Assembly (NCBI GenBank): GCA_037176845.1
Contig: JAYKXP010000341.1
Span: forward strand, 1 to 24,330
Length of the DNA stretch: 24,330 nt
DNA from: Paramarasmius palmivorus
Lineage: Eukaryota; Basidiomycota; Agaricomycetes; Agaricales; Marasmiaceae
Direction: 5' to 3'
The position numbers were made by a program, and so were the translations under genes. Shown piece by piece: positions 1 through 11,000 of the stretch (positions are counted from its first letter, which is position 1; the number at the start of each line of letters is the position of its first letter). The notes beneath the pieces were generated by a model that had not been told where the DNA came from, searched no databases, and saw only the letters and a list, made by a program, of their open reading frames with translations.

Positions 1-250
1 AACCCCAATAACCCCTAACCCCAAACCCCAATAACCCCTAAACCCACCTAACGCCCTAACCCCTAACCACTATCCTCTATGTCTACCCCTAAAAACCCCT
101 AACCCTTAACCCCTAACCCCCCCTAACCCTAACCCCTAACCCTAACCCCTAACCCCTAACCCCTCCTAAGACCCCTAAACCCTAACCCCTAACCCCTAAC
201 CCCTAACCCCTAACCCATAACCCCTTAACCCCCTTACCCCTAACCCCTAA
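1..250. repeat. telomere-like CCCTAA/CCCCTAA tract
   Basis: The first 250 bases are almost entirely C-rich repeats mixing CCCCTAA (G-strand TTAGGGG) and CCCTAA (TTAGGG) units, with variants such as CCCCAATAA and a non-repeat interruption near 66-95. The C-rich strand runs 5'->3' inward from base 1, as expected for the left end of a chromosome. The heterogeneity suggests the inner, degenerate part of a telomere or a subtelomeric array rather than the freshly synthesised tip. A much smaller island (ACCCCTGACCCCTGACC) lies near 656-672. Confidence 0.9.
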
Positions 251-690
251 GTGTTAAGTGCTCAGTCTACACAGGCATCGTCGTGGATGATGCCTGGATG
301 TTGATTGAGCACTTTAGAACTCCCACGGTGTTTGCTTGCACACTTGTGCGTCGTAGACGATGGATTGTGCAGCTGAACATTACATTCCCACGGTATGTTC
401 TGGCTTCCTCTCCCTCCATCGTCTACGACGCATCAGCGCACACTTGTCTCGAGTCACAAAAAATCACACGGTAAGTGAATCAAACACATATCCTCTTGGA
501 CGAATGACTTTTCACCAATCAAACTTTGCCAGGAAAATCATCCAAGTCCCAATACCCTAGACTACCCTAGCAAACACTACTCGTAAGTCACACCCAACCA
601 ACCAAGTACCCTAGGGTCGATGTCGACCCTAGCATCGACCCTAGGTCCACCTAATAACCCCTGACCCCTGACCTAACGCAAACCCGCGAA
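251..690. other. telomere-proximal transition zone with inverted repeats
   Basis: No gene is supported here. The stretch holds a perfect 18-bp inverted repeat (347-364 with 415-432), a perfect 13-bp inverted repeat (610-622 with 633-645), short direct repeats (TCCCACGGT near 322 and 386; GCACACTTGT near 338 and 437) and scattered CCCTAG motifs near 555-645 that resemble a one-base variant of the telomere unit. Reading frames in the interval are short and show no recognisable protein. Confidence 0.6.
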
Positions 691-1830
691 TCATTCCATG
701 GGCTCAAAACCTACCAACCAACCTTTGACTCTCAGCGACGACGGCTTGGGGCTTGAGGTAGCCAAACTAGTAGGGTTATACCTGTCCCTTTCATATCCGT
801 CGTTTTCTAAATCTGTCTACCTCGCAGTCTTATCAACCAACGAGTTGCGCCAGTCCAACAGGTATTCACCTTTCGCCTTCGTTGTCTTACTCAGAATACA
901 CTCTCATACACCCCCAGGTTCCTTACCGCTCGTTCTCAACACCCCCCGAACACCCCCCGCCTATATCATCCCCGCCGGCCTTGCCTCCAACCCACGTCAG
1001 AGTTCAATGCATTCCTGATATGCTGCACCCAGCGGGTAGACCGCAAAGGCAGCTTTACACATCGAAGATTACGTTCCCTGAGTTTCAGGGCTATCTTGGT
1101 CGTTGTCGTCGATGCCGGCTGTTCCGTAGGCTGACCTTCGAGGAGAAGGTATGTCGAATCAGTTTACGGTCGTTTTCTCTGACGTCAGGTGCTTCTTAGG
1201 TGTTCTCAGGTCCGCTATGAGGTTGAGAAATGGCGTCTCTAGCCTATGCCGAACGTATTTCCCTTTGGAATGATCGTTTCAAGTGGTAGCAGAGGTAAGC
1301 ATTTTCTTATGTTTTTAAGCGACGAGCTTGCACTAACGATTATCCTAGTGTTCGAATTACTCCATACCGCTACTCTAAATGAACCCGTTCGCTTCAAAAG
1401 TCTATATTTCAACGCTGCGGTATCCGGCCTATTGTCCCAGGCAAGCGTTCCTCCTCGTTGTACGCGACAATGAGATACTGACACATAACGCAGGGGTGTT
1501 ATTCATCGATCCTCAACTCAATTGAAGATCCCACAGGAACCCAACACTGTGGTACCTCGTGTATCGATACATCAAGGAACCAGCTAGCTGCAAGGCTGAC
1601 TCCGAGTAGCCTTCTCACAGACTCAACGGAGATCTTGACACGGAACTCTTCACAGGGAAAGTCGTTGAGGTGCGTCTCTCGCGTTGTAGTGGAATGTTCT
1701 AACAGATCCTTTACGGTTTCAGGTACATTAATTGAAATCTCACCTTTCCGCCGTATCACCTCGTGTTCGCCATACGCCTCAGCGCTATCAGAAGACCGGA
1801 CACGAGGTCAACGCATGGAGTACTCGTAAT
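690..1830 (+). pseudogene. decayed subtelomeric unit, copy 1 (truncated at its 5' side)
   Basis: This is the first of three same-orientation degenerate copies of one unit. Block a (737-757) is identical over 21 bases to 3165-3185 and similar to 4107-4127. Block b (about 1121-1200, with an intron-like GTATGTCG...TTCTTAG) matches 3561-3645 and 4499-4580. Block c (about 1726-1810) matches about 5145-5245. The spacing between blocks is kept, so these are homologous copies. Short conserved peptides such as TLHGAGRPQ-like and LRSLSF-like strings can be read, but each copy carries different stops and frame changes. Similarity to copy 3 begins just inside the telomere-like region (about 685), so the upstream part of the unit is missing. 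I do not recognise the ancestral protein. Confidence 0.6.
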
Positions 1831-2819
1831 TATAGCCTCCGAGTGCGGTGTGGATCCAGCGAAGGTGTGTAGCATGTTTCGGTGATCAAACCGCAGTGCT
1901 GAAATGACTTTCGCAGACGGTTCTAGCAGGGGATGTCGTCTCGTTATCTATCCCCTTCACCTGTAAAACTTTGCTCCTGAATATATCATGGCTTTGATGC
2001 TTCAAAGTTGTTATTTCTCGTTAACTAACACATCTACCATTTCCTTGCAAACGCGTTTTGCGAATGCTGTTGAACTCGACATGCAGGCGGTAAGTAGACT
2101 ATGTAGAGCGTATACAAATTGAACATTGGTGTTTTCGCACCTGCAGTACCTATTAAACAGCAAGTGGATACCGACTTTACAAGCTATAAATACTATTTAC
2201 GCACGCTGATACATGTCCTGGAAGGCAATGAATACCGTACCAGTTCCGAGAACAACAGTACGTACATTGAGGGCCCAAAATGAGCGACTATCGAATGGGC
2301 TGGAGATAACGAGTGTTACGAGTGCTAAAAGTTTGGGATTGCGCAGTGCTGTGGGACCAGGGAAAGCCGTTGATCTTGCTGAAATAAGTTGTTCCAACCT
2401 TGACTGAGGAGATGCTAGTAGGGAGCCTCGAGGAGTTCAATCACGGTTGGCGGCGGATGAAACGCGGAACTCAAGCGCTTAAAATTTTGGACCAAACCAC
2501 GTGGTTTTTCCCATTCTCTTTCCGCAACCTTCACAATCGCTCCACTTGGATTCTGTATCCTCCTCGTTCCTTTGCAATATTGTCCCTAGGTCATTAAGCT
2601 CGTATCCTCCACTTGACATAACCTAGAGTTATCCAATCATACCACTTCCTCCACACTTCGTGGATCACTATTCTCAAACTATTCTCATTCAGCCGTAGAC
2701 GACATAGCTTTCACAAAGGACTTCGCTAGCCCATTGAACTCGACGAAATCTTGAACACATTCGAGGGCGTATCATTCCAGGTGCATTCAAAAACTCGGCC
2801 GAGGTGGTAGGTGTAGCAC
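1831..2819. other. between subtelomeric copies 1 and 2; no gene seen
   Basis: There are only short unrelated reading frames. Weak similarity between about 2125-2165 and 5518-5560 suggests that the downstream part of copy 1 continues into this stretch in very degraded form, matching the region after copy 3. Nothing codes convincingly. Confidence 0.4.
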
Positions 2820-3700
2820 AATGTTGGCTGAGGTAATAGATGGGGATTCTCTTGGGGAAGTCTGAAGCTTCGAAGGTGCGTATTTCTCGTCTACGATCTT
2901 GTGTTATATTTCTAATCTCTTGTTGCTTCCACCCAGAACGTCCGCCTCTATGCCATAGTCAACCTAGATCAATCTTGCGAACCCTTACTTCTCTTGCACG
3001 CGACATGCAGTTCTACTGCTTGCTCCCGATACCTTGACGAATTTACAACATACAGTTCAACTACGCCTACTACGACAAGCAAACACTCTGCTCAGCGCAC
3101 TCCGATGGAACAACGTTCAATGCTCCATAGATTCAAATGTACTTAACAACGCTTATCTCGCAGAGACGACGGCTTGGGGCTTGAGATAGCCACATTCATA
3201 GGCATGTCACCGTCTCGTTTATATCGCTCGCTTTCTGACTCTTTACCGTTCACGTAGGGGTATGCTCCACCTTATCAATCACGAGCGTTGTCAACCCGAA
3301 AGGTATCCGCCGTTCACCTTCATATTCGTACTTCAAACATGTTCTGATAGATTTCTAGCTTCTTTACTGCTCTTGCTCGATACCCCCGAACACTCTCCGA
3401 CCATATCACTTCTGCCGCTCGTATCGCCGACATACCCCTCGATTCGACACGTTCCCGACACGCTGCACGGAGCAGGTAAACCGCAAAAATAGCCTTGAAC
3501 ATCGAGGATTACATTCCTTGAGTTCTACGGCTACCTCCTCTACCGTTGTCGGTACCAGCTGCTCTGTAGGATGACCTTCGAGGGGAAGGTACGTCGATTT
3601 CATTTTACGGTCGATTTCCCGGATACTGAGTGCTTTTTAGGTATTGTCACCCTTTCTGAGACAACGGGACAGAGTCAGTCCAGTGTATCTTGGGCTTCTT
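2820..3700 (+). pseudogene. decayed subtelomeric unit, copy 2
   Basis: The copy is recognised by an upstream block near 2943 (CGCCTCTATGCCATAGTCAA) matching 3889 onward (CGCTTCTATGGCATATTCGA), by block a at 3165-3185 and by block b at 3561-3645. The offset to copy 3 stays about 940-946 bases across all three blocks, showing a single duplicated unit. The longest frame (3262-3492) reads a peptide similar to part of copy 1 and then stops. The 3' part present in copies 1 and 3 is lacking: sequence resembling the upstream end of copy 3 begins at about 3770. It is a pseudogene fragment of unknown family. Confidence 0.55.
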
Positions 3701-3769
3701 TCCTGTGAGATAACCAGCAAACTTCCGTTTTGCTATCTCTAAGCAATCAACGACATGGCGCATGCAGGG

Positions 3770-5250
3770 GTGTTAGCGCAACATTGACGGAGTAGTTTGA
3801 ACGAGGAAGCCTAAGGTTCGTGCTCATCACCTACACTGTCTCGTGGCATACTCTTAATCCAGCTATCTAGCTTCCCCCACAAGGCAACCGCTTCTATGGC
3901 ATATTCGACCTTGCCCAACCCATATCTGTTCTGGGCGCAACAAGCGGATCCATTATTCTCCCACCAACGAAGTGCAACCAGTCGAAAGGCTCACAATGCA
4001 AGTTAAATACGTTTGTCGTATCAACCAAACAACCTGGCCAGTGCTATCCGATCAGATTCGCTTTCATGGTTCCAAACCTAACCGCCCTGCATCCCCGCTG
4101 ACAGAGGCGACGACTTTGGAGGTCGAGATGGCCTATTTACCGGTATATAATTATCCTTCCTATGCACGTAACGTTCTGACCCTTCCTGCATAGTCATAAC
4201 CCAGCTTATACTCACCAACACACGCTATGAAAGCCTGAAAGGTATTACTCTACTACTCATTCTTTGAATACTCCTAACACGCTCTGATACCTCTTTAGAT
4301 TCCCCGCCGCTTGCCTTGAACATCCACGAACACCTCGCGCCCATATTATTCCCGCCACCCGTACTTCCAACCTGCTACGCGTTCAACACTTTCCTAATAC
4401 GCTAGGAGCGGCGGATAGACCACAAAAGCAACCCTATATATGAAAGATTACGCTCCTTAAGTTTCAAGGATACACCGGTTACTATCATCGATACCGGCCG
4501 CTCCGTAGGTTTGACTATCCAGGAGAAGGTATGTCGACACCATTTTACGGTCGATTTCTTGGATGCTGAGTCCCATTTATGTATTATCAAGCTGCTAAGA
4601 TGTTGGGAACCAGTCTCTCAAGTGTATTTCGGGCTTCCTCTCTCTGGGATGACTGTTTGGGGTGGTAGGACATGTGCGCGTTTTCTTCTATTCCCTTGCG
4701 ATGAACGTCTTCTGACGGGTATCTAGGCATTCTCGGTATCCAGTATCACGACCTGAAACACCCCCGTTTTCTCAAGGAGCACCGCATACCTCATGATGTC
4801 GAACTCGTTGCCTGAACAAGTGTCTCTACGTATGCGTAGCAATTAGATAACGAGGTTCCTCCTGATGCACATTCCTCGATCTTCAACTGGACCGACGTTC
4901 TCGATCGATGCAGTCCAACGTGTAGGGACACACGGAAGAACCAGTGCGTTTGAAATCGCCTTTTCGCCCGCTGAATAGACGCTAATCTCATTCCAGGTAC
5001 TTTCAAGGCTAATAGAATTACTCGTTGACCTGTTGAGGAGAACAAAGGGGTTTCTCTGTGGGTCTAGTCTTTATGGTACGTCTCTTGTCGCCCTCGCGCT
5101 ACAATGAAACGTTCTGATAAATACTTGGCTATTCTAGGTACTTCGCTCGAAGACTTCTGTAGACACCGTCAATGAAAGCTGCCTTTCCGCTGTATCACCG
5201 CGTGTTTGCCAATGCACCTTAGTGGTATCACAAGACCAGCACAAGGCTGC
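3770..5250 (+). pseudogene. decayed subtelomeric unit, copy 3 (longest copy)
   Basis: This copy carries the upstream block (3889), block a (4107-4127), block b (4499-4580, with the clearest intron-like donor GGTATGTCG) and block c (about 5145-5245), so it is the most complete. One frame in block b reads LRSLSFKDTPVTIIDTG without a stop, and the spliced continuation reads IIKLLRCWEPVSQVYFG, but stops occur elsewhere. The peptide is not assigned to a family. Comparing the three copies is the best way to infer the ancestral frame, because the disruptions are not shared. Confidence 0.55.
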
Positions 5251-6122
5251 GCGAGAGGTCTGATGGATGATATGTTCATCGTGCTATCTTTGGTTCGAAT
5301 CCGGTGTGTGATAGGGAAGAGGTAACATATACACGATGCTATCAAGTTCTTAATTCCGAGTTCGAAATGCGGACCGCACTATAGTCATCATCATCATATC
5401 CTTAAGCGTTTCCCCCAAGAGTTCGGTTATGGTCCTCCTTGTGTGTTTGCACCATTGGTAAGACCGGGATAAACAGCATTCACCGTTATAGGCATTTATA
5501 ACATTATTGAAAACGTGAGCGTCTTCGCAGTGCTACCTGCTATAATTCTCATCGCTCTCTAACGGAACGGAGCAGATCCAGTAAGTGGTACCCGCACTAT
5601 TCCATCAATAACCATCTAATTTCTCTAATAGTATAGCTCGGTATAGCGCGAACAACGATTATGACTAGTTTAGGTTGTACTCGTATACACCCTCCTCGTT
5701 GTGGACACGCAAATGCAGCATATCTGGACGTCATTCATTTCTCAAAGAGTGCGTGTTTAATCTTGGCCTTCATTATTACGTGTCGGACCCAGATACTGCT
5801 AAATTGTGTTTCGGCGTCGACTGATTTACTGTTCCTCTCAGGATGGGCACGTTCGTATTGGATCGAGAAGTGAAGAGAACTCACCAATTAGACTCTAGAC
5901 ATATCCGATGGTTGAATCTCTCCGTAAGTATCAGGTTCATGATTATACTTCCGGTCAGGGTCAAACTATAAGATTGTTCTCCGGGATTCTCGAATATTCT
6001 TGGCAGTACGTCAATTCTTTAGCGATTCAGTCGACCATACATAAAACATCACTTTCTAGTTTCAAACCCGAACCAGGCCCCGGAAACGCGCCACAGTATA
6101 ATACGCGTTCCATTTCCCGATT
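5251..6122. other. upstream region of the F-box gene; no gene seen
   Basis: The region has short frames only. The longest plus frame (5908-6264) runs into the F-box exon in the wrong frame and is a shadow. The promoter and 5'UTR of the F-box gene must lie here, but no clear TATA box can be assigned. Confidence 0.5.
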
Positions 6123-8018
6123 ATGTCCTGCATCTCGCAAAGTAGGTGTAACCGCCTTCCGGTGGAGATCCTGGCCCGTATCTTTCGTTTTAGTATCCTC
6201 CGGCCAGTCGCCATTTACGAGCCTGAAGAACGTTGGACGATATGCCGTGTCTGCAGGTAGGTAACCCTTCAGCTTTTGGATCAGAGTATGCTGACGTGTA
6301 CATTAGATATTGGCGCAATATTATGTTGCACACTCCTCTCTTATGGGACGATATCAGCCTCGATGTTTGGTCAAAAGACCCGATAAGTGGCGAAATATAC
6401 TCTGGCACGAACAACCTACACATCAAAGATCCCCTTCGAGCGTCCGAACTTCTTTCTACCGCTCTCCTCGCTTCGGCCCAACGATCTCTTCATGTCACTT
6501 TTGTATGCGGGCCCCCTACGAATGTCGCATGGCTTCCAGTTTTTTCCGTTCTCATGGAACACATGAGAAGGATCCGCTCACTCAAGGTCGATGCAAGGAC
6601 ATTTCACCATCTCATAGACAATGTCTCCATCTTCTCGTGGCGACTAGCATCCGAAGCGAGCCATTTGGAGGTGCTCGAGCTAGTGGATCAATACGACCCG
6701 TTCCAATTCGAATATCCCTCCGAGGCAAACGTCGCTTTGACTCAGAGCCTCGTTCCTCATCTCACCAACCTCCACACTTTGATTCTTCGAGCCTTGCCAG
6801 CGTTCTGCGACCAGGATCTAGAGCTCGTTCCACCCTTTCCCTGGCACCAAATCACACATCTGGAGATCGAGTGCTTCACTAGGGACGATATCGTTGATGT
6901 TCTAAGCCGGTGCTCGCGTTTGAGAGCATTGGTGCTGCGTGAAGATTACTTCGCTGACTTTGAGGACATTGCACCTTGGGATATCATCGAACCAGTTCAC
7001 CTGGAGACACTTCGGCACCTTCGTATTCCTGTCATTCATGCCAACTCCCAATTAACGAGTGCTCATCTGCTGAGCACGTTGCTCTATCTCCCTGCACTTG
7101 AATCTATCGAGGTCCCACGTATTTGGGTCTACTCTGACTTGGAGATCGTCAGGGACATTGTTCTGCGTTCGGGATGCGATTTGAAGACGATCGATGTTGA
7201 TATGCTACATATCTCGGACGTCAGCGTCGAGCGTCTTCTGAAGCTCACTCCGAACCTCAACAAACTAGTTTTCCGTGGACAGGTCTCACCACACCTCTTC
7301 GGGCTAATGAAGTCCAACAAGATGGTTCCAAACCTTCGGGAACTATACGTTCTGTTCGCGGAAGATCAAAGTGGCACTGTTGGGCTACCGCTCCCGCCAC
7401 TGGGTGCAATATTCGATGCTGCTAGGTCGTTGCGTTGCTTGCGCTCACTTCATGTTGAGACGTGTAAAGAGGTTTTAACTGGAGATCTGCTGGGGGATGA
7501 TTCGTATAAATTGCCTTTGGACTTCGAGATTCCTGGAGTCATCATCCGCGTGGACACTCCACTGTACAGTGAACTGGTCGCCAAGTTCAAGCTGTACTTC
7601 AGGGACGTAAAGAAGAACTTGCTTCAGGTATTTACGGATACGTTTCTCAATACTTTTCATGGTGCAGCCCATGTCCCAAGCTCACGAATAGCAGAGATAG
7701 TTCGCGAGGTGTGTATTTGTAACTTGCCTTGCTGCTTGCTGTTGACATCTCATCACACAGAACTTTGTCGTAGTCAATGATAGGCTGCTGGCATTCGAGA
7801 GATTTCTTATCTTGAATCCGGACGTTCCAGGTGTTGAGGTAAACGATTTTAGGCAATCATTTTGGGACGGCACTGATTCTCTCCATCGCTCCCAGCTTTT
7901 TGGTTACAAGGGTGCGTTGAATAAACTGTTAGAAATTGAAGACGGCCAGCTAGACCGCTATCGGTATAAGGAAACGGCAGCACGTATATTAGAATTGATC
8001 CCTCCAAATCCCAGATAG
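6123..8018 (+). CDS. F-box / LRR-like protein
   Basis: The predicted 597-residue protein is encoded by three exons: 6123-6256, 6307-7708 and 7761-8018. The introns are 50 and 52 nt; the first has a CTGAC branch point at 6291-6295. The N-terminus is a canonical F-box: NRLPVEILARIFRFSI (from residue 10), then a Trp-Cys segment and, across the first intron, VCRYWRNIMLHTPLLWDDI (from residue 43). Joining the two frames at the intron restores this motif exactly, which fixes both the intron and the ATG at 6123. The remainder has irregular leucine-rich segments such as LTNLHTLILRALP, SRLRALVLRED and VHLETLRHLRI, typical of Agaricomycete F-box/LRR proteins. Known family role: the F-box binds Skp1 in an SCF ubiquitin ligase and the C-terminal part recruits substrate. 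The substrate cannot be inferred. The gene is intact despite lying close to decayed telomere-proximal copies. Confidence 0.87.
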
Positions 8019-8065
8019 TACTACGTATATCATAAATTTGTTTGCACAGTGCTGCAAGTTGAAAA

Positions 8066-8071
8066 AATAAA
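8066..8071 (+). promoter_or_regulatory. possible poly(A) signal of the F-box gene
   Basis: AATAAA lies 48 bases after the F-box gene stop, inside an A-rich stretch, which is a reasonable position for a 3'-end signal. Fungal poly(A) signals are loose, so this is suggestive only. Confidence 0.4.
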
Positions 8072-11000
8072 CCTTACATTCTTCATTGAACGAGCTGTTT
8101 AATCTCAAGCTTCGTATGAAAGCGGCCATGAGGCCAATTCAACATTTACTTTGCTGTCTCACGCGCACGCATTCGTTCGCGACGCGTACTCTGGTCGAGA
8201 TTTGCAGGTCGTTGGTTGGACATGATATCTTGTGTTGCCCCGATAGGCTTGGCTCGGAATCAAAGGTAAAGTCTCAGTTAAATTCACCAGTGTCACTTGG
8301 CTTACACTGGAGGTAGGCGTAACTATACCCGACCCAGAATTCCATTGCAGAGGTGTGAATCTGATGACTCGGAGTGTTTCCTCCAAGGCTTTTATACTGC
8401 AACTCCCCAGCCAGACGTCAACCGAGGTCGAAGTATTTCTGACGTATGTTATGGACATTGTTATTTTTGGTTCCCTTGGTTCCGTCATGGGCATGAGGCA
8501 CAGGATAGATATCCTGGTCTTCTGACGGCGTTACGGTGAATCATGATGCAAAATGAAATATATTCCGAATCTGTCCATCCTACGACGGTAGGATTCAAGT
8601 CCTTTTTGGGAGTAGTCGGACGAGTGAGAGTAAGCCTTGCTTTCGAGCGGTGATGGACCGGCTTTGCGGAAAAAAGTCGGTTAGCAGTTCGGCGTCGTGC
8701 CCACGTGCAAACCTTAAAAGGGTTCACCGAGTTGCCTGTAGGAGCTCAAACCGACACTTCTCCCATCTCAACTGAACCCTGACAAGACACCCATGTCCGG
8801 GTGAATGGTAGTATTGTCCAAGTTGTACGACTAATCGCACCATAGGACGTTGTCGGAATGCTGGAGCCTGTCGAAGATAGTAATGATATAACTGTTCGTG
8901 CTTGACTTCCGTGTTGTACCGATACATGATTGTAATAATATACGAGTTCGCATCTACTGCAAGAGTTCATACCCATACACAGCAGCCTTTAGTGGACTAG
9001 TTGAACACATTGGTGCATCTGGACCTTCACCTCTTCTAGTTTCGCGTCTCCCATCTTTCAACCAAAACCAAAACCGAACCTACATCTCGCCCCCTTTTCC
9101 CAACATTCCCGACTGCACACGTGCCCTGAACCTTGGCAGACGGTAGCGCTTGCAACCTTTGATCTTGGGGAGACACGGAGCATGACGAAGTATTATACGA
9201 GGTCCGTTCGCCTGGTTCATTCGTCATGTTCTCGTCGTGGGGATTAGTCAACGCCCCACAGACGACACCTTCTCTAGACATCCCAATTTCATTTCCAATC
9301 GCTCGCGTCAAGTACCAGGTAATACGGGAGGCGCAAACCGATGCTACGGGTGCTGAGTGTCTATAGAACCCATCGTAGGGGGTAGCATTGCGATCCGAGG
9401 CACAAGGTGTGTCATTGGATAGCTAGAATGAGGCTACGACATCAGAGTTGGGTGTAGTGGGGACAGAAGGTGCTGTTTTGTGGGCGTCGGCGTGACGGTA
9501 ACATTGACACTTCGCGACAAGGAGATGGAATGTGGTGAAGTGGTGAAGCCGGGGGCAAGTCCAAGGAGAAAGGTTTGTATCCCTGAGTTCGTTGTACAAC
9601 CCAATACACTCCTTCACGCGTCAGACCTCAACTCCCGTTCAACCAATCCATCCTTCCGACCCAAACCAACCAGAAACCGTGAACAGTCCACAAATAAGGT
9701 GCTTCCGCGATAGGCATGTAGCCAGAAGCTATCTGCCGCAGGTAGAATAGGAAACGGCGTTGGGATTAGACGGAGTTAGGGACGAGTGGCAAAGAATCAT
9801 CTCTGCCCACTCCGTGAGATGGAAGCATGAAGAAATCGTGGAAGCGTCCTTGTTCCAAAGCAAGTGGGTGAGAGTGTGGGGTCGTAACCTTGCCGTCGTG
9901 CCTACGTACGTAATGTCAACTTCCATGAGGCTGTTGTGGAACATCCCATTGCAGTTCGACCAAGATCCCGACTATTCGGTATCGCTTGGGTATGGACGAA
10001 GGATAGTGCACGAAGTGGCGAAAGGAGGAAGGCAGGATGTGGACACGTGAATTGGCGTGGTGTCTGACGTCTGCGAGTAGGCACTACGTGTCTTCGAATC
10101 CCATTCTACCAGCGTAAATGCGAGGTAGCCGGTGCATGAGGTACGGAAAAGGATATGGAGAGGGAGTAAGGAAAGATAGGCAATTCCTGGAGATGAGAAT
10201 GAGGTAGTGCAGCGGGGTAGCTTGACGGCAATTTCGGATGTTCAAATGGGCCGTTATGGCGGGTGCGCAGTGGGACTGACGAACATGACAACAGCGAAAC
10301 AACAAGTATTGGAGGGGGGAATTGGTAAGGTGCTGAGGTTTCGGATGGAAGGAAAAGTGCGGAGGGTGTTCCTGGGGTGTGTCTTGGGTGTGTGGGGAAC
10401 ATTTTCGGTCGCTTCATCGGCGGCGGGCATTACAGATGACGCTGAACATTTGGAGCGGCTGCTGCTGTATGCGTTCGCCCCCTGAAGCCTCCAGTTAGGT
10501 TTTAGTGAAGGGATGTGAAGAGACTGAACCGGCATACCTCGAGTTGGCGCTACTTCCAGAACCCGGTATCTCTGCATCACAAATCAGCTTCTGCCAGTCT
10601 TCAAAAAGATGATCCGGATTTATGAATGGGTTATGCAGGTGTTGTAGTGCGAGATGAACTTGGAAATGGAGTCCTTTAAATTCGGGAGTAGCGGAAGAGA
10701 GGCGTTACTGGGCCTACATAGAGGAAAAAGAGATCGAAAATAGTCTTCAGACCGTCTACATAGGCTAGTCAGCCTGAAATCTAAACGAAGGAACGAATAA
10801 GACTTACGAGTGCCTCTGGATGAACCTGCGAAAACATATCCGCTGCCCCGGACCTTGAAACCATCCGTTTTCCGCGAGATTTTGACTATGGTTTATTGAC
10901 AGAGCACATGTTCGAGCCTTGATTTTGCTGGAGAGGAATGGGGCTAGGAAAGGCTGGATTTCGTCGTCGCTGGCGTTGAAGAAAAGTTTGTTTGTTCTTG

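Noticed and set aside
5908..6264. 118-codon plus frame ahead of the F-box gene
   Set aside because: It reads the F-box exon out of frame; the F-box motif itself lies in a different frame starting at 6123.
6310..6882. 190-codon plus-strand frame
   Set aside because: It overlaps the F-box exon in another frame and has no start or homology support; a shadow of the real gene.
8159..8494. 111-codon minus frame and an overlapping plus frame open to a TGA near 8523
   Set aside because: Neither has a recognised domain, and open stretches of this length are expected by chance in 24 kb.
10106..10417. Proline- and serine-rich minus frame
   Set aside because: Composition follows the strand purine bias; no motif, start context or intron support.
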